Below are positions 34,862 through 46,899 of a stretch of 64,000 nucleotides of DNA, piece after piece. Origin of the DNA: Phragmites australis (taxonomy: Eukaryota; Streptophyta; Magnoliopsida; Poales; Poaceae); the NCBI RefSeq assembly GCF_958298935.1, contig NC_084921.1, positions 41,511,001-41,575,000 on the forward strand, written 5' to 3'. The number at the start of each line of letters is the position of its first letter. The stretch's first letter is position 1. The notes under the pieces are model-generated. The model searched no databases, was not told where the DNA came from, and saw only the letters and a program-made list of their open reading frames with translations. A program made the translations under genes and the position numbers.

Positions 34862-34940
34862 GGAGCAGTGATGAGATCATTCGACGTGTATGATCTTTGA
34901 AATGTGATTAGCAACAATTGCTACGTTCTTGCTGAGCTCC
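34862..34940 (+). ncRNA. Box C/D snoRNA predicted to guide 5.8S rRNA A47 methylation
   Basis: Box C GTGATGA (34868-34874) and box D CTGA (34932-34935) are bracketed by a 5-bp terminal stem, GGAGC (34862-34866) with GCTCC (34936-34940). Internal boxes are D' TTGA (34897-34900) and C' GTGATTA (34904-34910). The guide next to box D, GCTACGTTCTT (34920-34930), is complementary over 11 nt to AAGAACGTAGC of plant 5.8S rRNA. By the box D plus five rule, the nucleotide opposite position 34927 is 5.8S A47, a known 2'-O-methylated site in plants. From memory, the Arabidopsis guide for this site is snoR9. The D' guide has no target I recognise. Upstream site II and telo-box motifs fit a snoRNA gene. Confidence 0.8.
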
Positions 34941-35378
34941 TCTCGCTGTGCGCGCTCTTTTGCTTCGCTCCAGAGATTTAAGTCGGTGTTGCTTGTGGTG
35001 GTCGGAAACGAGGATTTGTTTTTGATCTGCAAGGTTTCTTGTGGTGTTTTTGGCATCTCATTTGTTTTCCCGTCGATCATGTAGTGTTTTCCCAGTAGCA
35101 GATAAGATAAATGAAAGAAATAGTTTAGAACTAAAGATAATTTCTCCCATTGTCAGCCTAATACATTATGCCAAGCGGGGAATTGTTTTGTTCTAAGAAA
35201 ACTACAGGAGAGTTCAAATCTTGCCACAGCCTACAGACATATTGTTCACGTAGCCTCAAGAGACATTGCAGAAACTTTTAATTTGACATGATTCTGAAAC
35301 TCTAAACAGCACTAAGAAACAGCGCATAATCTTTCATCCATCCTCGAGCTTCCGTCCGTTCCTTGCTTCCATTCGTTC
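34941..35378. other. Between snoRNA and MADS32 gene
   Basis: Probably the snoRNA transcript tail and, from about 35100 to 35378, the 3' UTR of the minus-strand MADS32-like gene. No second box C/D pair or open frame was found. Confidence 0.45.
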
Positions 35379-37694
35379 CTAGTTGAACCCTGCGCATGTT
35401 TGCAGAAAGCTTCAGGTTAGGTACTGAATAATCAGGCTGAACTTTCAGGACCCGAAAAATGCAGTAAACCTCTCAGAAGCTACGAATCCAGAACGAACGT
35501 ACCCAGCTTGAGGTCCAAGCCGTTGCTTGGTGAGCTCGACCCTCCTTCCTCGTCTTTCAGGGTCTGAAAATGAGCAAGCTTTGGACAGACAAAATTATAA
35601 GAAAATCAGACACTAGGTAAATCATTGTGGGGGAAAGAAAAAGGACAAAGTAGGGTTTCCAAAATCCTTGGAGAAGAAAGAAGCAACCACATGGTCATAG
35701 TTCTCACTTCTCATAGCCATCTTGTTCAAAAAAAAAAAAGTTCTCAAAGCCAAGAATAGCTGTTCACTTTTGCTAGGCTCCATGAGCTACCCCTGTAGAT
35801 AGCTTGATGCAGTGGCTTGAACTGTAGTAAAGCGAAAGCTGTTCCACCTTCAGCTTGAACGGATTGTATGGATGGGTCTGCATCTTCTAGATTGGCGATT
35901 GTTGCATCACTTTGTGCCTTGTAATGGAGCAGTGCTCGTGACACTACCATGAGCAGCGCATGCATGATTCCTCCGAAACGAAGGGACTGCTATTTTTATA
36001 TAGAATCATCCTATTTCACGCGCAGAAAGAAATGCCTATTCGTGCTACAAAATGTATACACAACACCTCTATATCAAGTCCTCTCTTGAAAATGATTAGG
36101 CAGAAATTTCTCAAATAAGTTGTGAGGGATTGTTTTTTTCTCCACTTAATTTTCCTCACAACATTAGTTAGGTAGGTTATTAATATAACAGATAGTTCTT
36201 CTGCTAGTTTGTTTTGAAAAAAATATTACTACCTTTATTCTCAAATAGATGTCGTTCTAGAATTCAAAAGTAATAAGTAAACATGTTTATTAGAGATTGT
36301 ATCGATATCCTAAACGATAAGTACAAGAGAATAGAGGTAGTAGATAGGGAGATAGCTTTTCTAGCTACTTTCTTTGTTCGGTGCAGCTAGAAGCGTCCTT
36401 ATTTTGTAGCCAACATGTCAGTATCTTAGTTCTTAAAATAGATTTGTTAGTTTTGGAAGCCGATTTGGTAGCCACACATCAACCCGAATACTGCTAGCAA
36501 ATAGCAGGTGTCTCTAAGTTTTACTATCAAACAGTACCTGAGTTGGACTATCCAGCCGTTCAGGGATTACTGGCAGAACGGCTCTATTTCAGCACTAGTG
36601 CAGTATCGGCGTTCAGTGTGTCTGACTCATCATTGAGAATCACGGTATATTTGTGCAGAGACACTCGTGTGTAGTGTGATATTTGTCATTTGCATATGAG
36701 GAAACATAGTGAAAATGAAATAAGGGCCTAATAACTTAACGGCAGAGGAGGCAAAAGATTATTGTTCACCTCATCGCACAATCCGTACCGCTCCTCTTGC
36801 CGTCCCCTGATCTGCATATGGAGAATAGAACAGTTATTAGGACCGTCACTAGAACCATGCATCTGTCAGAAAACCAGGGTAGCAAATACTGATAACATAG
36901 GTGCAGTCAGAGCACTGGTTCAGGTCATGTATGGAGTATACAAGGCATGGGCCGATGGAGGTGTGGCTGTAGTGTATACGTACAATGTTCTCGAGGTAGT
37001 TGATCTCGCCTCCGATCTTGCGGTCCTTCTCGCGGCGCACCTTGTGCATCGCCGCCTCCAGGTTGTGCTCCAGCAGCTCCAGCGACGGCACCGTGTACTG
37101 CTCCCCGTCGTCCACCGTCATGAACCTCAGCTCCTTCTCCAGGAGCCCGCACATCTGGCCGACCTGCTCCAGCTCCGCGCGTCTCTCCTGTTGCTCATGA
37201 CAAGAACACCGGAATAAATTCGCGGTCGAGCAGCCTCCGTCAGACGTATATGTACAACGCACAAAGCAATTTGCACATGCATGTAAGTATGTTTACCCCA
37301 AGCACTATTACCTGCCGGGTGTCTGTCCAAACTTTGGTGTGCGTCGCGGCCTCGTACCTCTCGACAAGCTCCTTAACGCTGCAAAGTTGAGGAAAGAAAG
37401 ACGACACCAATCAAGTACGCACGTTGCATGCATTCATGCACTTGCTAGATATTGCTAGGAACAAGGAATCCATGCGACCGACAGAGCGGTGATTATGGCT
37501 TACGAGGGGACGGTGGGCGACAGGTAGTGGTAGAGCTTGCCGGACGCGGAGAAGAGGAGGAGGAGCAGGTCGACGTCGCAGAGGACGGAGAGCTCCCTGG
37601 CCTTCTTGAACAGGCCGTCCCTGCGCTTGTAGAAGGTGGACTGCCGCTGCGTGGGGTTCTCGATCCGCTTTATCTCGCTGCGCCCCCTCCCCAT
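35379..37694 (-). CDS. MADS32: MADS32-like MIKC MADS-box transcription factor
   Basis: Minus-strand exons: 37694-37504, 37378-37312, 37187-36984, 36811-36770, 35563-35503, 35389-35379; total 576 nt (191 residues) in frame. Exon 1 is the MADS domain ([20 protein letters not shown], then [20 protein letters not shown]). The I region is [17 protein letters not shown]. The K domain ([40 protein letters not shown]) is followed by [14 protein letters not shown] and the tail [10 protein letters not shown]. The MADS wording, with Arg-Ser-Glu and [14 protein letters not shown], and the LDLKLGFN end match the monocot MADS32 clade (rice OsMADS32/CFO1), which controls floral organ identity in the nucleus. 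All exon joins have GT-AG sites. I and K exons usually split further; here 36984-37187 is one exon. A very small extra exon between 36770 and 35563 is possible. Confidence 0.88.
35744..35965 (-). other. Unexplained open frame in the MADS32 intron 4
   Basis: A minus-strand frame of 73 codons from ATG, open further upstream to about QSLRFGGI, reads [20 protein letters not shown] and [20 protein letters not shown]. Its composition is protein-like and vaguely like ankyrin repeats (ADPSIQ, GGTAF, PLHQA), but I do not recognise it. Candidate splice sites around it do not keep the MADS32 frame, so it is not a simple cassette exon. Confidence 0.25.
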
Positions 37695-38846
37695 CTCGAT
37701 CGGCCAGCCTCCCCCTTCCCAGACTTGCAAGCGCGCGGCGCCGCAGCACCCTCCCCGTCACCGAGGCGTTGCGAGAATAAGGAAATCGCTACCACCAGCA
37801 ACGAGACTGGCCGCGCCGCGCGAGAGCTAGCTACCTCACTCAGCCCGGCATGCACTGTGAGCAACGGCTCGCGGGATGTAACAGTTGGGGAGGCCAGGCT
37901 AGCGCGCACCGTGGTCCTTGCTAGCTAGACATGATAGTCTAAGCTCTAGGTCTCTAGCTAGCTAGTCTTTTGTGTCGCGTGGTGCGTGCCCGTGGTTGCT
38001 TGGTCGCTTGCAGCTGCAGCCTTGAAGCATGCAGGGGGTGGAGGGAGCACGGCTGGACTGGCATGCATGAGACGTGCGTGAAGCGACGGAGACGTGTCGA
38101 GGGCAGTGGATCGATCTATCAATGCAGTCGTCGGCTGCTCCTGTCGTCTCTGTTGCATACTACGTTGTACTGGTACGACGTAGTACAAGTATACAGTAGT
38201 GGCTTCGGGTACGAAGTGTACCGAGTACGTGCGTACGTATGATGGAGCAGTAGAGACATGACCTCTGGGCTTTTCTTGGCGTTGCGTTGCGTTGCTTGGG
38301 GTAAGGTGAATCGAATGGACGCGTTGGCGTGGTTTCCTATGCGTGCATGTGGCTGTAAATTTTGCAGTCCAAGATAGCACGCCTACATTTGCCTAGGTAG
38401 AAATTTCAGCGGCTACGTTGGACGGCAGACATACGTTTTACTTCGATGATCACAGGGGAATCAGGAGTTGTGTGATCGCAGTTTACGGTAGCACTTAGCA
38501 TTTTTCATAGGAGCAGCGCCTCGAGCGCTTCAATTTGATGTAATCAGTTTACAAAACTGATGAAAACATGATTACAGTGATTCAGTCAGTGACATTTTGT
38601 CTATAATATGCAGGTCGCACTAAAAAGGAGGACAAACATCATGTTTAGATACAATCTGGAATTAGAACAGTAAGGGATTGTGTGGGTCAAAAGAAATTTT
38701 AGAGGGAAGTGTTTGAAATATAGGATAGACTATTCCTTTTCTTTGCAAAGTTTGGTCTTGGCTATGCTTTTGGAGGAAAACAAAAAAAAGAGATTAGCTA
38801 ATGGGAATTTTTCCTTTTAAAATGTTTTCATTAAATCTTCCTCTAT

Positions 38847-38881
<35 letters not shown>

Positions 38882-39302
38882 GTACATATATTGATTTTTT
38901 TACATTCCTTTTGTTTTGCTACAATCAGACCAACCACTCCATTTCTGTGTTCTGCGCTTATATTCATGTTCATTTGATGTAATATCCCAATTATTATGTT
39001 TTTCATTTCTTGAGTTCAAATGGGCACCACGCGGATTGTCCAGATACTTTCTTTATGCCAGCCACGGGTAACTAGAGAGACAAGTGTGACCAAAAGTAAA
39101 CAATGGTCATAGCATGCACCTTTCATACCATACTTTTCCAAAGGGGTGTGGAACATGTTTTTTTTTTCCTTACATACATTTCGTCCCTTGATACAACAAT
39201 ACACTATTTTTCAAACTAATGGCTGATCGTGTGGATACTAAACGACTAATAGATACCATTCTTCATCCCACGAGGGGATAACTTAGATTTTGTACCCAAT
39301 GG
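37695..39302. other. MADS32 promoter side and intergenic DNA
   Basis: 37695-37930 is GC-rich and probably holds the MADS32 5' UTR and proximal promoter. No gene is seen from there to the LTR at 39303. A (CT)n tract lies at 38849-38877. Confidence 0.45.
38849..38877. repeat. (CT)n microsatellite
   Basis: 29 bp of uninterrupted CT repeat. It lies about 1.2 kb upstream of the MADS32 start. Confidence 0.95.
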
Positions 39303-39648
39303 TGCACGAAGGGACGAGAAGCAGAATCAACAAAGGACGAGAAAGAGAGATAGTTCGAAGACATAGCAACGAGCCGATCACCATTTTCGTTTCTGGTTTG
39401 TTATTTCTTACCTCACAAGCATAGTCGCTTTTCCCTTTTTTAACAAAGTTCTCACGCCCCAAAAGAGCAAATGGGCTAACAGACTACCCTATTACATGGG
39501 CCATCCACCCTAGTTCAGCCATTCATGCACATGAACCTTCAAATTGGGTTGTCACAGGCGCATCAGCCTCTTCCGCCTCTTTAGTGTCTTGGCGCCTTCC
39601 TCTTCTTCCGGATCTTCTCCTTCTTGAGTAGGTGGCTGGCCGGTGACA
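39303..39648 (-). repeat. 3' LTR of the chromovirus
   Basis: 346 bp, collinear with 54365-54722. Its right end TGACA matches the right LTR end. Its outermost about 13 bases differ from the right LTR (TGCACGAAGGGAC against TGTTAGACACAAC), so this tip may be replaced. Confidence 0.8.
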
Positions 39649-39719
39649 ATCCCCTCTCCTTGACGTGAGGCTTGTCCCCACTCGAAAAGCGTTGACGCAG
39701 GGCATCTTCACCTTCCTAG

Positions 39720-40529
39720 GTAGCTAGATCAGCCGTCCATGAACACCATTTGATCAAGACTTGCTGCACTGCTCCATTCTAGCACCTGTGAAGACGCCTG
39801 TCCAAGATTGTCTTTGGTGCCTGTAAAACAGCTAGTATCTCGGGCAATTCGGTGCTCACCTGCTGGGGTGGAAGTATAGCCTTCTTCAATTGAGACACAT
39901 GGAACACCGGGTGCACTGTAGATGAACTGGGCAATTGCAACATGTATGTTATTGTCCCAATCTTCTGTAATATTATGTATGGACCGAAGTACTTGAAAGA
40001 GAGTTTGTGACTGGATCTAGACGCCACATATGTTTGCACATAGGGTTGAAGTTTCAAATACATATTGTCTCCTACTTCAAACTATCTACCAATTCTCTTT
40101 TTGTCAGTTTGATTCTTCATACGCTGTTGTGCTCTTAATAAATGCTGATTAATTTTGTCATAAGCTCTCTTTCCCTTAACAATTCTTGTAAGTCAGGAAT
40201 TTGGCATGCTTGTACTCCGTCTATACCCAAATGTCTAAGTTCATGGCCATATAACACTTCAAATGGAGATATTCCTAGAGCAGAATGATAGCTAGTGTTG
40301 TACCAGAACTCAAGTAGTGATAACCATTGAGCCCATTTGTTAGGACAAGCATTTGCAAAACATCTAAAGTAAGTCTCTAGGCATTGATTTACTCCTTCTG
40401 TTTGCCCATCCGTTTAAGGATTATAAGAAGTACTCATTCTGAGATCTGTGTTAGCTATTCTAAACAATTCTTGCCAAAGAGCACTAGTAAAAATATTGTC
40501 CCTGTCTAAAACCAATGCCTTAGGTAGTC
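39720..40529 (-). pseudogene. Chromovirus integrase C-terminal half and chromodomain
   Basis: Minus-strand pieces: NRLPKALVLDRDNIFTSALW and ELFRIANTDLRMSTSYNP (integrase core), then the GPY/F module KLSFKYFGPYIILQKIG with HPVFHVSQLKKA, then ILDRRLHRC and QVLIKWCSWTADLAT, the chromodomain that targets integration to heterochromatin. The integrase is cut at about 40529 by the Tat insertion; its N-terminal half resumes at 49903. Stops occur at about 39778 and 40413. Confidence 0.8.
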
Positions 40530-41320
40530 TATTGATGTAAAGAATATGAGTGTCCCCTGTTCTGTGGGCCCACACCAGCAATGGCCCGCTGGCAGTAGAT
40601 ATACCAAAAGCTGACTCCGGAGTGCACGTCTGGCAGGGCTTGCGCGACCAGTCCCCTAATCGTAGATGAAAACCCCACAACCAGCCCTTGCTGGTGGTGA
40701 GGCAGGTATTCACCTAACCAGTTTAATATCATTTAATGCTACACACTCAAGTATTTTTCTTCCCCATGCATCTCCTTTTAGCGAGTGAAGTCGTGGCTGG
40801 TGTAATGGTACAGTGGCCCGTCTCGTAGCAATTAATACTACGGGATGGTCCTGCAAACAGGGACGACAATGTCGCAAGAGGATGTGGCGACGTGCGGCTG
40901 ATGGGACAGGATGCGTAAGACTACTAAGCAGACTGAGCATGCCCACTCTCCGTAAATGATGGTCTCGTAGTATGGGTTTTCGGTAGGAATGAGGCTGTCA
41001 TAGTTCTAGCATGCACTGTTTGTATATAAGTCTCTCCTCCTGCTATATAACGGTGGGAGGACCAGGATTGTAAGAGGAAAAAACTCTTTTCTGTATCCAG
41101 TTGATCTCTATCATAAGAAAATACACATAACGTAGGACTATTATCCCACAGAAGGCATGAACCTGAATAACCCCTCGTGTTCTTGGGTTCATCATCATCA
41201 TCACACATATACACACACACAGTCGTCGCCACATATACACACACACAGTCGTCGGAAAGTTAATCACGATCTGATCGATTGGTATACCCCAAACACATTG
41301 TTAGGGATTAACCCTCGATA
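40530..41320 (+). repeat. 5' LTR of the Tat element
   Basis: 791 bp, ending ...CCCTCGATA. It holds a TATA-like GTATATAAG at about 41020, followed by a pyrimidine-rich stretch, likely the promoter. The right LTR lacks this part. GTTGGTGCGCTAGGTAG follows as the probable primer-binding region. Confidence 0.8.
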
Positions 41321-42399
41321 GTTGGTGCGCTAGGTAGAGGCACGATTTTGTGTTTCGGTAAGTGTCGAAAACCTGATTGGGCTACCCATGGCCAGATCCA
41401 CGATGACCGCTGAGTCTCATTCTGAGGACCCTGGACGCCGAGTGGTGTTCGTCATGGGATATAACCCAGATGAGCCGATGAGCCCGGTGTGCTCCAAGCT
41501 TGGGATACCGAAATGGAGTCTGAGGAATCTGTAACCCAACGAGAAGTCTGCATGGCAGCCCATGCAGTGGGGAACGACGGGGGTTCTCATCCCCTGAGCA
41601 GCAGCGGTAACCCCCAGGCCATACTCCCTGAGGGAAACTCGCCTTGTGCCAGACAAGGAGGTGCTCTGATACAACCCTAGCAACTACAATACCACCTAAA
41701 GGAGCGCCTGCTGAGGGAGCAGCCCTTGAGGGCATCACCGCCTAGGCCTTCGTGTCACGCGAATGTCAGGGGCTCCCTCTCCCGTAATATTTCACCGCTC
41801 CACGGTTAGCAGCTTGACTTCAAGGCCATAATGCCTACACAAAACCTGCAGACCGTACGAATGCTTCTTAGTCACCCGCCTGTGGCAATACCAAAGGGTT
41901 CGCCGGTTGCGCCATGGCTGCGTGACCTCGCTCTCCTGGTAGAAACCACACGACACCAAGTCATTGTGGCAAAGACCGCACCCATTTCTGGGACTGATGA
42001 CGGCTATGGTTGCCAGGAATCGCCGCAGGCCTCATAGCAGGACAAATCGTGTGCCCTCACTGTAACAAGGATACTAGGAGAACCCCGTCATGTTGGGATA
42101 GCCAAACTCCTAATTTTTGTGACTCTCTTCACTAGCGTGACCTCCACAGTGTGATATAGGGCCAGAGGGCCAACTGAGAGCAGGAGAACCGTGCCCGGCG
42201 AGGGCAGGACAAGGGCAAGCGGCCCTACCGCTCGTCTCCCCCTCATAGAGAGGCGTCAGATTCCTCCATCCCGTCTCCAGGACCTCGTGACTGTCGTCTG
42301 TCTCCCTGGGCACGTGTGGCCACCCATCAAACGATGGCTCCCCATTACGGGATAAGGTGCAACGCCTTATCAACCCGGTTGCAAGAGGTGTGCTAGACA

Positions 42400-43100
42400 G
42401 ACAAGTTCCGACTGGTCCTAGCTAAAAAGTACGACGACTCTTTCTAACCTAGAGGAATTCCTACAGATCTACACCACCATGGTGCAGGCTGCGGGTGGCA
42501 ACAGGAAGGTAATGGCAAACTATTTCCCAGCCACGTTGACTAGCTCAGCCTGATCCTGGCTTATGAACCTCCCCCCCCCCCGGGTCGGTCCACTTATGGG
42601 AGAACTTGTGCGACCAGTTTGTTGCCAACTTTCAAGGGACTTATGCCCAACCAAGGATCGATGATGACTTGTACCAAATCAGGAAGCGACATGAGGAGCT
42701 GATGCTAGACTTCATCCGGTATTTCATCGAACGCCGGAACACCATTCCAAATATAACGGGTGAATCTGTGGTTATCGCCTTTCAGAGGGGGGGTCAGAGA
42801 CTAGAAGATGGTCGAAAAGCTAGCAACCAAGAAAGTATGAAGCACCACCGAGCTCTTCGAGCTCATAGACAAGTGTGCATAGGCTGGTGAGGCTCGAGAG
42901 CACTTGAGCGACACGAAGCCGCAACCGACCTCCGACCGACCCACCTCTTCCAAAGGGTTCAACTGGAAGGAGAAAAAGAAGAACAAGCATAAGACGGGAC
43001 CACCCGAGGTTATGGCGGTCGAGTAGACCGGCCAACCATGCCGGCATTTCGAGAAAAAGGATGGGAAGAAGGGTAGAGGCAACTACCCAATCCATCAAAC
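42400..43100 (+). pseudogene. Tat gag fragment
   Basis: The 42606-42890 frame reads CDQFVANFQGTYAQPRIDDD, LYQIRKRHEELMLDFIRYFI, ERRNTIPNITGESVVIAFQR, the retrotransposon Gag capsid signature (ESLRDYIRRF-type). It ends early by frameshift. A basic KEKKKNKHK stretch follows at about 42970. No intact zinc knuckle was seen. Confidence 0.7.
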
Positions 43101-43559
43101 AGACGCCAATGACCTGACCGAGTGTAAGGTCGTGTAGAGCATCGTCGACAAGGAGCTTGGGGAGCGCAAACCCGGGCGTGACAATGATAGCGAAGACGGG
43201 GCTGCCCCCGACCAGTTGGTGCTAAGGTTCCAGCATGCTGACCACATGGTCCACCACATCTTCGGAGGTGCCTCAATGTATTCCTCGAACAAGAGTACAA
43301 GTCGGTGGTCCGCGAGGTGTGGGCAACAGCGTCGGGCCCATACCCTTGTGTGAAGTGGTCGCAGGTGCCCCCGCCTTCAACCATCCAGACCATCTTGCAT
43401 TCATCAAGTGCCCTGGTTGCTACCCTGTTGTGGTCGAATCCACGATACAGAACATTCGACTGGGTCGCATACTCCATCAACCTCCTCTTCGCCAACGTAC
43501 TAGACACCCTGTAGATTCTAAGAAATGCGTTGAGGTTGTCTCCTCCTTTCTTCGGAATT

Positions 43560-43745
43560 ACCCCCGACTCCTCGACTAAACTGTTGGGGCAAATCGGGAT
43601 GTCCATCACCTTCGGCTCTCTGAATAACTTTAGGACCGAAAGGGTCCTGCTCAATATGGTGAACTTTGGGACCGCTTATAATGTGATCCTAGGGCGACCC
43701 GTGATGGTCCATTTCATGGCCGTTGCCCACTACGCATACTAGGCA
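43560..43745 (+). pseudogene. Tat protease C-terminal fragment
   Basis: In the 43530 frame, NMVNFGTAYNVILGRPVMVH (43658 on) then FMAVAHYAY matches the protease end (YNVILGRPALN..) of gypsy elements. The catalytic Asp region further upstream is not readable. Confidence 0.65.
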
Positions 43746-44039
43746 ACACAAAGGTGGCCCTGTACTGTCACAATAGGAGCCTCGACATGGTCGAGATGAC
43801 TCCCGGGTCATAGCCCAAGGATGCCGGGCCTATTGGTCGCCCGATGAAGGTCCACGTCATCGCCAGCCCAAACAATCGACTAAAGGCAATTTGCCTAAAT
43901 GACGCTGATCCATCCAGTATAGTCCATATAGGAGTTGGCATGGACCTCAAATAGGAACTCACGCTCATCACTTTCCTCTAAGCGAATGCGGATGTCTTTT
44001 TATGGAGTCTATCTGATATGTTTGAAGTCCCCAAGGATG

Positions 44040-45360
44040 TGATCGAGCATAAGTTCTCTGTACGAAAGGACGCACGACCAGTAAAGCAGAAGGCGCATCG
44101 ATTCTCTGCCAATCAGAAGGAAGCACTTTGAGAGGAGGTCGACAAGCTCCTTGAAGCAGGTGACATTCATGAGGTACAATATCTAGAATGGATGGCTAAC
44201 CCAGTCATGGTCCTGAAATACAATGGTAAGTGGAGGATGTGTGTTGACTTCACCGACCTCAACAAGGCATGCCCGAAGGATCTCTTCCATCTGCCTCGGA
44301 TCAACCAGCTTGTTGACTCAATGGCCGACAGCGATCTGCTAAGCTTCTTAGATGCCCGCTCAGGGTACCATTAGATTAGTATGTGTGGGGTAGATGGGGA
44401 GAATACTTCTTTTTTTAACACCCTTTGAGGTCTTTTGTTATGTAAAAATGTCTTTTAGTCTGAAAAATACCAGTGCCACTTACCAACATCGCATTCAGCT
44501 CGTTCTTCGACCGCAACTCGGTAGGAATGTCGAGGCGTACGTTGATGATGTGGTCATGAAAAGTAGAACCAAGGATGACCTGGTCGGGGACCTCCAGGAA
44601 GCATTCAACAACCTTTGAAAGTACCGTATGAAATTAAACCCGGAGAAGTGCACGTTTGGAGTCCCATCGGGGAAGTTGCTCGGGTTTCTCGTATTCGGTC
44701 GAGGAATATAGGCAAACCATGACAAGATCAGAGCTATTGACTAGATGAAAACCCTAACGAGGTTAAAGGAAATCCATAGGCTAATAGGATGTGTGGCGGC
44801 TTTAAGCAAGTTCATCTCAAGGCTGGGAGAGAAGCGGTTGCCGCTCTTCAAGCTTCTGAATAAAAGCGACCACTTCTCATAGATGACAGAAGTAGAGACG
44901 GCATACCAGGAACTCAAAAGGTACCTCTCTTCCTCTCATGTACTGATCGCTCCTCGACCAGACGAGGATCTCTTGCTCTATATTACAGCTACCCCACAGG
45001 TCTCGGGCGTGGTCCTGGTTGTCGAATGAGAAGGATTTCAATGACCAATATACTACGTCACTAAGGTTTTACACAGCGTGAAAGCTTGATACCCACAGAC
45101 TTAGAAGCTGCTATACGCTATACTAATGGCCTCTCGCAAGCTTAGACACTACTTTCATGCCCACAAAATATAAGTGATCTCCTCGCTTCCCATTAGAGAA
45201 ATACTCCACAATAGGGTTGCTATAGGAAGGACTGCAAAGTGGGCAGTAGAGCTTAAGGAGTTCGATGTTCAATTCATTACCCGAACAACTATCAAATCCC
45301 AGGCGTTGGCTGACTTTGTGGCTGAGTGGTCATCCTTTGAGCCCGAACAGGAACAATGAC
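44040..45360 (+). pseudogene. Tat reverse transcriptase and RNase H
   Basis: RT blocks: NPVMVLKYNGKWRMCVDFTD, LNKACPKDLFHLPRINQLVD, SDLLSFLDARSGYH (44192-44374), then the catalytic YVDDVVMKS (44540-44570). RNase H: a DLLLYITATPQVSGVVLV segment (about 44970) and IKSQALADFVAEW (45290-45330). Stops at 44374, 44618 and elsewhere inactivate it. Confidence 0.8.
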
Positions 45361-45379
45361 TAGAGACAAATGAGCACTG

Positions 45380-45782
45380 GACCATGCACTCCAATGGATC
45401 GTTCACGTTGAAGGGAGCGGGGGCTGGAGTGGTCTTGACCACACCAACCGACGACATCCTCTGGTATATAGTTCAATTATGTTTTTTGACCACTAATAAT
45501 ATTGCAGAATACGAGGGCCTCTTGTCCGGAATGCGAGCAGCCTCCACACTTGGGATAAAATAGATGTTAGCGAAAAGGGCAAAAGGAATTTCAGTGCAAA
45601 AGGAATTTCAATGCTCTGAGCCGACAATGGTCATGGAAGTGAGAAGAATAGAGCGATGCTTTATCAAATTCAAGGTCAGGCATGTCACTCGCAAGGACAA
45701 CATCTTAGCCGATGAGCTGGCCCGTCTAGTTTCTTCTCACAAAACTGTCACGATCGGAGTCTTTGAAGAAAGACTCACATGA
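45380..45782 (+). pseudogene. Additional RNase H-like domain (Tat lineage)
   Basis: After the first RNase H, the readings HWTMHSNGSFTLKGAGAGVV (about 45375) and NIAEYEGLLSGMRAA (about 45505) and RHVTRKDNILADELARL (45675-45730) describe a second archaeal-type RNase H fold, a trait of Tat/Ogre elements. It includes a stop near 45560. Confidence 0.65.
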
Positions 45783-46095
45783 CCATCCACCGCTACCCCA
45801 CAGGTCGCATATGAAGGGGATGTTTCGCTTGAAAATGAAGCATCAGATGCAATAACTTTGAAGGCAATGCCTCCTTCGGTGCCGTCAACCTCGGGTGGCC
45901 ATCACGTGGTCACCCTACTTGATTCGAGTATGACCTAGATGGATCAAATCTTGAACTACCTTCAGAATCGAGCAGTCACTAAAGATGATGTACCAGCAAT
46001 AAGGATCATGCAGCAAGCTCGCAGATACTCCTTGGTAGAGGGACACCTTACGTCGAGGGAACAACAACCATTTACTGAAATGCATCACTCAGGAA

Positions 46096-46862
46096 GTGGG
46101 GAGCACAATGCTCTCTGATATCTACGGAGGCATATGGGACAACCATTCTTCATACCACACTCTGGTCAAAAAAGCGTTCTGGCAAGAATTTTATTGGCGC
46201 ACGACCCTCCAGAATGCTCGTGAGCTAGTGAAACGGTGCAAGTCATGTCAGTACCATGACCGGCATACCAGCCTAGCAGCCCAAGCACTGCAAACTATAC
46301 CATTCTCTCGACCTTTCACTGTCTGGAGGCTTGACATCGTGGGACTGTTCCCTAAAGCTTTAGGAGGTTTTGAATTCATGTTCGTAGCAATCGACAAATT
46401 CAATAAGTGGATGGAGGCCGAGCCTATCAGGAAGATCACTGCCATAGCTATGATCAAGTTCGTACGAGGGTTGGTAGTGCAGTTTGTTAGTCCAAACCGC
46501 ATAATTATAAATAACAGGACTCAGTTCACCAATAGTTCTTTTCGGGACTACTGTGAAGAGATCGAGACCAAAATTGCTATGCGTCAGTGGCACACCCCCA
46601 AAGCAACGGACAGGTCGAAAGGGCAAATGAGATGATACTGCAGGGGATCAAAATATGGGTCTTTGATAGGCTTAAGAGCTATTTAAGATACTGGGTGGAC
46701 AAACTACTCACAATACCCTGGTCACAGAGAACGACTCCCAGCAGGGTCACATCCAAAATCCCTTTCTTCTTGGTCTTTGGCGCAAAGGCAATGCTCCCCT
46801 GCAAAATCATCCTTCAGTCTCCTCGAATGACCAACTACTCGAATGGTGACCAGGTGGCATGA
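46096..46862 (+). pseudogene. Tat integrase
   Basis: A zinc-binding region ends ELVKRCKSCQYHDRHTS. The DDE core includes TVWRLDIVGLFPKALGGFEF and FVAIDKFNKWMEAEPIRKIT, with INNRTQFTNSSFRDYC where the second Asp (normally DNGTQF) is Asn. The frame shifts at about 46590 into QSNGQVERANEMILQGIKIW. The altered residue and the shift mean it is inactive. Confidence 0.8.
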
Positions 46863-46899
46863 CAAGAGGATGACATAAACCTGATCGAAGAGTTTCACG

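Noticed and set aside
36925..37928. Several open frames overlapping the MADS32 exons
   Set aside because: They are alternate frames of the GC-rich MADS and K exons; the spliced MADS32 model explains the region.
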